A DNA stretch of 64,000 nt, taken from positions 1 to 64,000 of the forward strand of contig CAZSQZ010000012.1 of the NCBI GenBank assembly GCA_964609215.1, read 5' to 3'. The DNA comes from JABDKJ01 sp964609215. Lineage in GTDB: Bacteria; Bacteroidota; Bacteroidia; Flavobacteriales_D; JABDKJ01. The first letter of the stretch is position 1. The number at the start of each line of letters is the position of its first letter. This document shows positions 12,701 to 24,700 of this stretch, piece by piece. The notes under the pieces are model-generated. The model worked only from the letters and a program-made list of their open reading frames with translations, did not search any database and was not told the DNA's origin. The translations under genes were made by a program, and so were the position numbers.

Positions 12701-15700
12701 CATCAGTACATATTTCTAAGAATAGTAATGGAATTTCACAGTTATCTGAAATTTCAACATCTAAACCAGGAATAGTTACTTCACATTCTCCTGTTTCAGT
12801 ACTAGCAACGATATCCTCTGGGCAATCTACCATTGGAGCATCGCAATCTTCTACAGTTATTACTTGAGTATAAGTAGAAGTATTACCAGCTTCATCAGTT
12901 ACTGTCCAAGTGATTGTATTCTCTCCTAAGATGTAAAGTGTAGGAGCATCGTTAGAAACGCTTGCAACACCACAGTTATCATCGAAAGAAGGAGCACCTA
13001 AATCAACATTAGTTGCGTTACATGTTCCAGGATCGTTACAAACCGTAAGATCAGCAGGAGCAATAATTGCAGTTGGTGCTTCACCGTCAACCACTTCAAA
13101 TGTGATTTCAGTTACACACGCATTTCCTGACCAATCATTAGCAAAATACTTAACAGTATGCGTACCTACTGGGTAGCATCCTGAAGCGTTCTCTCCAGCT
13201 GCATCAGCAAACGTAGAGTTATGACCAGAGAATGCAACACCGCAATTGTCAGCAGATGTAAAGTCAGCTAAAGTAATGCATGCTTCACAAACACCAGGAT
13301 CTGTAAAGTACACCGCTTGAACAGCAGGAGCATTACAAATTGGGTCTTGATCATCTTCAACTGTTACAGTAGTTGTGCAAGAAGAAGAGTTTCCAGCTGC
13401 ATCTGTAGCTGTATATTCAATCGTAGTTGTTCCAATAGGGAAGTCAGCAGTAACGTCTCCATCATCTGTAGCTGTGCTACCGTCAGGGAATGTAATTGTA
13501 CTTACAGTAACCGCATCTGTTGGTAATAACTCGCATGCTGGTAATGTAGCAATTGAGAATTCATATAATCCAACATTTCCTCTAACTGTACTTCCACCAG
13601 TCAAGAACTGGTTGAATGAAGTATCATCTGGAGAATTTGTATCGAAATTGTTCGGGAATCCGTTAGTTGTTCCAGGAGCACCACCAATGAAATCAAAAGT
13701 AGTTCCAGCTTCAGGTCCATTCGTCTTAGTAACACTAATAACTGAACCATCAGCGTCAAACAATTGAACACCGAATCCATCCCAACCATCACCGAAGTCA
13801 TCAACTGCAGCGAAAGTATAAGTTACACCTGGAGTTAAAGAAGCAGTTTCTAAAACAGTTCCAGCAGGATCTAATCCTAAACCAAATCCGTTAGCAGTAA
13901 CCACATTTCCATCTGGATCTAAAACAACATAACCGTGTTCAGCAGGGAAACTGTTATCAGAGTTGCTATCAACGATAGTAATTTCTCTGTCTCCACATGC
14001 AGGATCAACACCAGCAAGACAAGGATCTGCATTATCAGTAACTACCGCGAAAGGTACAGTTAAAGAAGCATCGCAATCTCCAAGGTCTGCAGCTACATTG
14101 ATATCCTCTGGGCAAGTAATTGTTGGATCTTCTTCGTCATTTACAGTAACTGTAGTAGAGCAAGAAGAAGAGTTTCCAGCAAGATCAGTACATACCCATG
14201 TAACTGTGCTTGTTCCTAATGGGAAGTCGAAGCTTAACGCATCACCAGGATTAGAGTTAGCAGGAGTAGTGAAACTCCAAACAGCAGCACTCGTATTCGC
14301 AGGAGCACTTAAGATATCAGAAGATCCACCTTGAGAAGTATTTTCCCAAACTGTAGTCTCTCCATCAGGACCAATGAATGAAACAGTTTGACCGTTCCAA
14401 CCATCACCGAATGAATCGAATGCTGAGAAGTTATATTCTGTATTGAAATCTAAATCAAATACTTGAATTGTTCCAGGAGCATCTGGTAAAGCTGCACCAG
14501 AAACGATGTTTACACCATTGGTAACATCATCAAAATCCCAAGTATTTTCTTCATTGAAAGTACCAGTTGTTACTAGCGTTAATGTATATGATTCTGTTTG
14601 ACCTGGGCCTGAATCCAATACATTTCCGTCTTCATCTGTAATTGTATAAATACATGTTACTTCTCCGATACCAGAAGCAGCAGAGAACATAGCAGATGTT
14701 ACTGGAGTACCACCTGTTCCTGAGTTAGTAACAGCACCAGAAGGATCAGTGATCTCAAATGATGCATCTGCACCACAAAGACCAGTAATGTCTAACTCAT
14801 ACTCGTCACCAGCAACAAAGTTGATTGTGAAACATTGTGAGTCATCATTTCCGAATGTTCCAGCAGGAGCAGAAACTTCAACAACACCAGTTGTAAGGTT
14901 AGTTACTGTAGCTGAAACTCCAGCACCTAATACGTCTGTAGTAATACATAATTGACCTGGTCCAGTAACTGAAGGAGTAGTAAACTCATAGTCATGGAAT
15001 TCAGGGTTAGTACCAGCTGGATTTGTTAAGTTTCCAGTTGGAGTATATGCTGGGTCAGTACCAAATACATTGATTATAGTTGTAGTAGTACCACCGTCTT
15101 GAAGATCGAAGATAGATCCGTCAGATGGGTTAGCCAATTGTAATGTATTACCATTCCAACCATCACCGAATGAATCAACCGCTCTAAATGTATGCGTTTC
15201 ACCACCATTCAAGCAATGTAAACCGTCTGTTACAGGAACTCCGTTAGTTACATTTATTGGCAATAATCCGAATCCATTTGAAGCAACAACGTCTCCGTTA
15301 GAGTCAATGATTTCGTAACCCATTTCATTTTCGAATCCACCATCTGCTAACCATTGAACTTCAACACATGATTCTAACATAATAGATTCGTTGAAATCAC
15401 ACTCAGTATTATCAGAAGTGAAAGTATTCGAAACCCCACCGGTTGTTACCGTATAAGATCCGAAGAATCCAGAAACATTTAACGTAAAGTCTCCAGCGTT
15501 AACGTCTAGAATTTCACATGCATTTTCTGTATATGTTCCAGCAGGAGCAAATTGCTCAACAATTCCAAATGAATTGATCAATTCCCAAGAAGTAGTTTCT
15601 GGAGAATCTGAGAATTCGAAGCAAACTTCAATTGAAGTATCTGCACATTCATCAACAACTTCATTTGTTAATTCAACATTTGCAGAACATAGTCCTGGAT

Positions 15701-18700
15701 CAGTAGGAACTTCTATATCTTCTGGACAAGTAACCATAGGCGCATTAATGTCATTTACAACAACATTGAATGTGCAAGTAGTTTCATTACCAGCTAAGTC
15801 TGTTAATAACCAAGATACAGTTGTTGTTCCAACTGGGAATATAGATCCTGAAGGAAGACCAGCTATTAATGTTGGGTTTAAGTTCCCAGCATCACAGTTG
15901 TCAAATCCATTAGGAGTTTCATATTCTACAATTGCTCCACAAGCACCAACTTCTGAATCAACTTCTATATCTGCAATAGCAACAGCATTCATACCAACTA
16001 GGTAGTCGATTTGTCCATTGAAGTTTCTAGGTTGGAAGAATATTCCGCCAAGAGCAGTTCCACCTAAACCTTCGAATACTGTCAATGTTCCATCTGTAGC
16101 CCAAACGTTTCCAACTGTAGCACCATTTGTGTAAGCTACCCCTCCAACAGGAGCGAATACAGCTACACCATAAGTACCAGCAGCAAGAGAAACAGGAGCG
16201 TCTAATGGAATTGGCGTTAATGAACCAGTTCCTTGTCCTGTAACACCAGTTGCATCTGCAATCTGTGTCCAAGCAGCAGGATTGTTTTCATTACCCATCC
16301 ATCCACCATCAATGATGAATATCTCCCAGTTAGTTAAAGCTGTAGAGTTCGTATGTCCGAAGAACTGAGTCAATGTTAAATCTTCTGCTAATTCAATATC
16401 GAAAACGTTACCGTTTTGTCCATTTCCAGCAGCAAGAGAAACAAATAATGAACCTGGCTCTTCAACTACAGATCCATCAGGATTAGCACAAAGCGGAGCT
16501 TCGTCATCCTCAACAGTAACAGCAGTAGGAACAGGGCATGTTCTTCTATTACCAGCTGCATCAACAGCAGTAAATACAATTGTAGATGTTCCAGTTTCGA
16601 AATCACCAGAAGCATCTTGACCAGTACCGAATGTTACGTTACCGTCAGGATCTGTAATAGTAAATTCATAAGAAATTTCACAGTTGTCTGTAGCTTCAAA
16701 TAATTCTAATTGAGCAAAACCAGTACAATCGTTCAATCCATTGTTAGATGTTTGAACAGTAACATCTGCAGGACAGTTCGTAAGAACTGGAGCAGTATTA
16801 TCTACAATTGTAATCGTTGTTAAGCATAAAGAGAATTCTCCACTAACAGCATCAGTAACTCTTAAGATAACTTCCGTTACACCTAGGTCGTCACATGTGA
16901 ACATCTGACCGTCAACGAAAGTAGCATCAGCAGTAGGTCCTCCGAAAGGATCGATATCAGTTGTGAAATCGAAGATCAAGTCAGAACCACAAGCAGAGTT
17001 AGATCCTTCATCTAAATCCATAGCATCAACGAACGTTTCACCGTTAGAGTTTAATGCACCTGTTACAGCGTCACAAACAACTAAAGGAGCTTGACCGTGA
17101 TCTACAGTTACAGTGAAAGAACAAACTGTTGAATTTCCAGCAGCATCTGTATACGTGTACTCAACAGTTGTTGAACCAGCAGCAAACGAAGATCCAGGAG
17201 CTGGACCAGCAGTTTGAGTACCAGTAACTGTTCCATCGCAATTGTCAGCAGCGTCTAGCTCTGTCCAAGTAGCAATAGCAGTACATCCAGCAGTAGCAGC
17301 TACAGTAATGTCATCATAAGCAGGACATTCAGGAGCTGTTTCATCAACTGGAGTTACAGTAAATGTGCAAGAAGATATGTTTCCACTCCCATCATCAACA
17401 GTCATAGTAACTGTTGTAGCAGAAGTAATAGTAGTACCAGCAGCAGGAGATTGAACAGGTGAAAGGGTGTTATTAGGGCCACAAGCATTCAATACCTGTA
17501 CTAATCCAGTATAATCTCCAAGAGTAGCTTCGCAATTAGCGTCTACTGTTTCTTCAAGATCATCAGGACAAACTATTGTTGTTCCTACGTTATCTACTAT
17601 AGTAACTGTAAATGAGCAGCTAGAAGTATTTCCAGAAGCGTCAGTTGCAGTTAAAGTGATTAACTGTGTATCGCCATCAGCAGCACCAACTAAAGAAGTA
17701 CCAGCCGCAGGGCTTTGAGTTAATGTAGTTCCAGGGCAGTTGTCAGACAATGCCAATGGAGCATAACTAGGAATCTGTGGATCGTTACAGTTCAAGTCTA
17801 CATTAAGATCTTGATCTGCTGGACACTGAATCTCTGGATCCTGATCGTCAGAAACATTTACAGTGAATGTACACTCGTAAGTATTTCCAGAAGCATCAGT
17901 TACAAAATAAGAAACAGTTGTTGATCCAACTGGGAAGTTAGCAGTTCTTAAACCACCAGGCTCTCCCAAACATTCTACAGCAGAGATAGGACCTTCGAAA
18001 GTCATTCTTCCACAACCATCAGCATCGCAATTGTCTGCAAAGTCTGCTATTGTGAAATCTATCCATGAGAATGAAGTATTACAGTTGTCAGCATCTGCTG
18101 ATTTTTCAATTACATCACCACAATTCACTTCACCAGCTCTTGCAATTGGAGTTGGAGCTTCGTTATCTGTGATAGTAATTGTTTGCGTGCAAGTTGCAGA
18201 GTTTCCTGAACCATCAGTTACTGTCCAAACAATTGTGTGAGGAGAGTCACATGCATCAAACGCTTCACCTGCTATTGAGGCAGTTCCGTTTAAGTCATTT
18301 ACTAATGTCAGTCCGCAAGCTTCAGCATTATCAGCTATAGAAGGATCATCTCCTTCAGTTGCAGTATAACCACAAGCTAAATCTGTTTCAGTTGTATTCA
18401 AAGAAATATCTGAACAAGAAATAGTAGGGTCGATATTGTCTTCAACTGTTACATCAGCCCAGCACTCGAAAGAGTTACCAGCAGCATCTGTTCCAGTTAA
18501 TGTTACTGTATTTACACCAAGATGTGTACAATCGAAATCTTCTTGAGACACAGCAAGTGTTAAATCACAGTTATCGCTAGAACCACCATCTACATCTGCA
18601 GGAGTGATTGAAGCATTACCGTCAGCATCTAACTCTATTGTTGTGTTTGCACAGATAACGATTGGAGCTTCGTTGTCAGACACAGTTACTGTGAATGAGC

Positions 18701-21700
18701 AAGACCATGGGTTTCCAGCCGCATCTTCTGCATAATAAGATACAGTAGATATACCCACTGGGAAATCTATAGTTTGAGAAGCATCATTTTGTGTAGCTGT
18801 AGTAGAAGAAGACCCATCAGGAAGAGTTAATGTGCACTCGTAAAGAGCTAATTCACAATTCTCATCTAAGATAGGTGACTTGAAGTTATATGGAGCATTA
18901 CAGTTATAAGCTGCAATTCCGTCAACTCCTGTTCCTAATACAACATCTTCAGGACATTCTCCTGATGGAGCTTGGTCATCTGTAATTGTAACTGTTTGAG
19001 TACAAGTTCCAGAAGCATTTCCAGCAGCATCGTATGCTGTCCAAGTAATTGTCGTTTCACCAACTGGGAAAGCAATTGTTGGAAGGAAACCAAAAGGAAC
19101 AAACGTAGTTACGATGTTATCATCGTTGAAGAATACTTCAGCCCACGCTCCAGTTAATTCAGCTTCTATAAATGCACCTGGACAATTGTCACCAAAACCA
19201 GGAGCTTGAACTGCAAATTGAGAGTAAGAACACTCATCTTCATCAGCAGAAGCACTCATATTCTGGATATCAGAACAATCAATTGTTGGGTTTGTGTCAT
19301 CTTCAACTGCAAAGAAGTATAGACATGTAGAAGTGTTTCCACATGGATCTGCAGCCCAGAATTGAACACAGTAGTTACCCGCACCATAGTTATCAGAAGC
19401 ATCTGCTCCTTGCTTAACACCAGTTATCGCAAGACCAGTATCTGAATCTTTAATTTGGTGAGTATATGTTACTTCTTGACAATCTGTAGCAGTTGCATTT
19501 AATGAAACGAATACTTCACAATCTGCACCACCATCTGAATCTGTTCCATAGATAGCGAATTCACCACCATTTGGACAGTCAATTGCAGGAGCAGTATTAT
19601 CATAAGTAGAAATAACTTGTGTATAGAATGCATTGTTTCCACAAGCATCTGTTGCTTCCCATACTCTTGTTCTTTGCTCATATACATTGCTAACACCGTT
19701 GTAAGTGCTGCAACCTGTTTGGTTTTGAGTTTCATCAGAAACTAATTCCATTGTTACGTAACAAAGATCGTTTGGAGTAGGCTCCATCATAAGAGCATAA
19801 TCTAATTCAGAAGCAAAGTTTGGATTATCACAATCAATAGCTACATCAAGAGCAAATTCAGCTTCTGAGAAGTAAGGATCTTGAGTATCTACAACGGTAA
19901 TTGTTTGAACACAGTTGTTACCGTCTAAATTGTTATCATTTCCTTCAGCATCAGCAACTGTCCATGTTCTTGTAATTGTATAAGAGTAGTAATCGCAATG
20001 AGAAGGATCGTTTCCTCTAGTAGAAACATCTGAGAAAGTAACTTCTCCATTGCAGTTGTCCCATCCTTGAGCATATCCTGTGATACCAGCAGCAGCGTCT
20101 TGACCAGCGTCAATAACGTTGTTCCAGTTATCAAAAGCAGTTTGACTAAAAGGAGTAAGAACTGCAAGAGCAGCACCTGGATCAGCAGCTCCACCATTGT
20201 CTACGTGACATTCGATTTCGATGTCAGCAGGACATTGGATGAATGGATCTCTCTTATCTTGAATTGTTATTGTAGTAAAGCAAAGGTCTTCATTACCTGA
20301 GCAATCTGTTACCTTCAAGCAAACTTCATTGTCTCCAATGTGGCTACAATCGAAAGTAATGCAATCTTGATAAGCTTCACCTACAATATGAATCTCATAA
20401 GATAATTCACTGTTTGAACAGTTATCAAATGAATTCTGTCCGAATATATCAGCACATAAATCTACTGTTCCGTCATTTTTCAATCCTAATACCAAAGAAC
20501 CTTGGCAAACAGCAGTTGGCTCATTTGCTTCATTCAATGGTTCAACAACTGAAACTGTGTTTGAGCAAATCTCAGCAAGGTTACCAGCAGCATCTTGTGC
20601 ATACCAAGTAACTGTGCTTTCACATGCTTCAAAAGAACCAGTGTATCCATTAGCAGCTGTTAAATCAGGACCTAAGTCAGATCTTGATCCCCAAATAGTA
20701 ACCGCTCCACAATCAGAAACTGAAGGAGGAGTTAATGTTACGTTAGCAGAGCATCCACCAATTGCAGCTGTAGCCGTTGCAGGATCTGCAGCGCAAACAC
20801 CTGTTGGATCTACATCATCTTCGAATGTAACTGAGAAGCTACAAGAAGTTTGATTTCCAGCACCATCAGTAGCTGTTAATGTAACAGTTACAACATCATC
20901 AGCTGCATAAGTAGAACCAGCTGCAGGAGATTGAGTAACTGTAGGAACTTCATTTCCACAAGAGTTATTCGCTGTAGCTGCACCTGTATAATCAGGTAAT
21001 TCTAATGCGCAAGCATCTGCAGCAGAAGCAGTCGCAGAAGATAAAGCAGTTTGATCTGCAGGACAAGCAATTGTTGGTCCTGAATTATCTTCAACTGTTA
21101 TTGTAAATGAACAAGAAACTGATAAACCAGCTCCGTCAGTTGCAGTTACTGTAACAGGAATAGTCATTCCATCTGCTGGAGTGTACGAAGTACCAACCGC
21201 AGGAACTTGAGAGATAGATGCTATAGAGCAGTTATCGTCAAATACTGGAAGACCTTTATAGTCACCTAACAATAAAGTTGGGTTACAATCTAAATCTTGA
21301 TTTATTGTAAAGTCAGAAGGACAAGCAACAGCAGTTGGCGCTTCGTTATCATTAACTGTTACGCTAAAGATGCACCAAGCCATATTACCAGCCTCATCTG
21401 TTAATTTATATTTTACATATCTCGTTCCAACTGGGAAAATACCAAAAGCATTTCCGTTAGACTGGATATTTGACATTGTACCCATGTCAAGGTCGTCCAT
21501 ATTTTCTCCACCGTTAGTAGACACGAAAGGTCCTTCTAATGGTTGAAGTGGACATTCTGGAGCACAGTTATCAGAAAAATCTGTAGGCTCTGTCCAAGTT
21601 GCTAAAGCAGAACAATCGCCATCAACAGATTCTTTTACGATATCTGAAGGGCAATCATTAATCATTGGAGCATCGTCATCGATAACTGTTACTTTGAAAG

Positions 21701-24700
21701 AACATGCGTTACCGTTTCCGTTGCAATCCCAAGTTTCAACGTTCACTGTGTTTTCACCTTTAGAGAAAACATAGCCAGAAAGATCAACCATTTGATCTCC
21801 ATCCGGAGTAGATCCGTTAGAAACATCAAAAGGTCCATCTGCATTTCCATCTGCATCAATAACCGTATAGCTAATGTTAGCAATACAGCAATTGTCTTCA
21901 GCAGAAACTTCTAAATCATCTACCGTTGCAGTGCAATCTACAGTTGTTCCTTGGTCTAAAATATCTGCTGGGCAAGTTAAAACTGGCAATTCAGTATCGT
22001 TTACAGTTACTGTATACGAACAAGGAGCAGAAGTATTTCCTGCTGCATCTTCAGCAATAAATGTAATTGTTGTAACACCTACATTTAATTCAACAGACAT
22101 TAGGTCTGGGTGATTACCCATAGCATTAGGTGTAGAAACACCTGAACTAGCTGTAGCACCTGTTAACGTATAATTCAATACATATTCGCAGTTATCTTCA
22201 GCGATAGGAGAAATGTCATAAAGTGCAGAACATTCTCCTTCATCGTTATCAACCGTATCGTCTCCAGGGCAAGTAGTAATTGTTGGATCTTCATCATCAA
22301 CAACCATAAAGTCTACTGTACATTCTGAGATGTTTCCACCACAGTCTTCAACCGTCCAAGTAATAGAGTTCCATCCTGGCCCATAGCACTCCTGTAAATC
22401 TGAAGTTACCTGAGGGTTAGGGCAGTTATCTGAAATAGTTGGCATTAAACTAGATATTGGTGTTGTAGCAATAAACATATTTGAGATAGATATCGCATTT
22501 CCTGCATCTAAATCACTCCATTGAATAAAGCAGAATTCCTGTCCAGCATTCACAGCTATAGATGCAGTACCAGTGATTATGTCACCAGTAGAACCAGAAA
22601 AATCACCGTCTGCATTTGCTAAAGTAACAAATGAACCGTCTAAAGTGTAACCATAAGGATCGAAACCAGAACCAAATGAATCAACAATTTCTACTGAATA
22701 GTCAAAAGACAAAATACCAGAAGCAGCTACTGTCGTACAATAAGTAGAATTTGCACTAAAATCAACAAAAGTACCTTGAACATCATCATCTGGTGCAGTT
22801 AAAGTAACTGATGTTGGAGTAGTTGCAACTGTTCCATCCACCAAGTTACCAGATAAGGTTGCTGTAGGATCAACGAATTGAGCAAAAGTCCAATTTGAAT
22901 GATCATAAGCTCCTGAGAAACCAGCTGTCTGTGTAGCACAAACTTCACAATCTCCAGTTCCATCAGAAGATGTCGTTAATGTAGGAGGAACAGCAGGACA
23001 AGTTATAGTTGCTGGTTCCTGATCTAAAACAGTTACATCAAAAGAACAAGAGAATTCTTCTCCTGTACAATCTACTATAGTATAAGTAACTGTAGAAGTA
23101 CCTTTCTGGAATTGCTTCGCTCCTGTATAACCAAAAGCAGAACCAATAGAAGGATTGTTTGTCACCTCAGGAGCAGAAACTGTAGCACCAGAAATTTCTC
23201 TTGTAAAAGAAAGAATTGGGCAGTTGTCTGCAAATTCACCAAGGTTGTTTGAATTCACTGTATTAAAAGGAACATAATCCAATCTCAAGTCACTTGATCT
23301 TCCAAAGCACTCACCAGCATCTGTTGGAAGAATTACATTTCCTTGACAAGCTATTTGAGCAGGAGTTGCATCTTCAACCATAAAGCTATAGTTATCAGAA
23401 TTCGAGTTTCCACAATCATCAGTTGCTACACATGTAACAAGATAATCACCTTTTTCTAAATCAAGGTCTATATCATATCCTGAACCTGAAGCGATAACTC
23501 CAGTGCTTTGTTCAGCGATTTCCCAAGTAAAGTCAATTTCATCATCACAAGCATCTGTTGCAGTAAATGTTTCAACATAATTATAGATACAATCGTCTCC
23601 AACACTAACCGTTTGACCATTTAAGGCAATGTCAGCGCAAACTGGAGCAACAGTATCTATAATGTAAATATTTTGATCTTCAGAACTTTCGTTTCCGCAT
23701 GCATCTTGTGCAGACCAAACTCTAGTAATGATAGAAACAACACAGTTACCATCAGCGTCTACTGTTCCAGGAGCAGCAGGTGCAGGGTTATCTGTATTGT
23801 CAGAAGTTAAAGATACGTTAGCTAAGTAACAGTTATCTGTAGCAGTAACGTTAGCAAGAGCTGGAGCATCTGTTCCACACTCAATACTAAGGTCAGCAGG
23901 GATACCAGCAAGCATAGGAGCTTGAGTATCTCTTACTTCAATTAATTGAGTACAAGTAGAAGCATTTCCACTTGCATCTGTAGCGGTCCAAGTTCTTTCG
24001 ATATCGTAGCTGTGATTGTCACAATCATGCTCTGCAGTTGAATAAGCTGTAGCGAATACATCTGAATACGTTAATGTAAATCCACCACAAGCATCGTTTT
24101 CCTCTACATAAGGAAGGCCTGTGTAACCAGCAGCAACATCTGCCTGACTATCAGAACCAGCTGAAGCAGTAGCACAATCTATTGGTGCAGGAAATTGAAT
24201 TCCAAAAGGACCAGTGACTGTATTAAACGGAGATGTAATTGGGAAATTTCCTAATCCGCTTCCAGCAGGTAGGTCATCACTATGTAACGATCCTGCCCAA
24301 CCAGCAAATGGTCTAGGGTTTCCATCATTATCTACATCACACTCAATTTGAATAGTGGAAGGGCAACAAATGAAAGGAGCGATTTTATCCTCAATAAGGA
24401 TATCATTCCAACAAATGTCTGTTCCATCAGCACAAGTCAATTGAGCAGCCAGTTGGTGAGATCCCAATGCATTACAATCATAAGTAATTGTAGGTAAATC
24501 AGGGCCATCACCATCAGGATCAATTGTAAATGATCCAGCCGGAGCCGTAGAAGTTAGTTCTCGTGAATCGAAGAAGGCACATCCATCTTCTGTATTCACA
24601 AAGTCGAACCAACCTAGGGTAGCAGTACCATCAGAATTTAAACCTAAATTCTGGGCAACGCATCCAACTGTTGGAGCAACCATAACAAAGCTCTGAAAAC

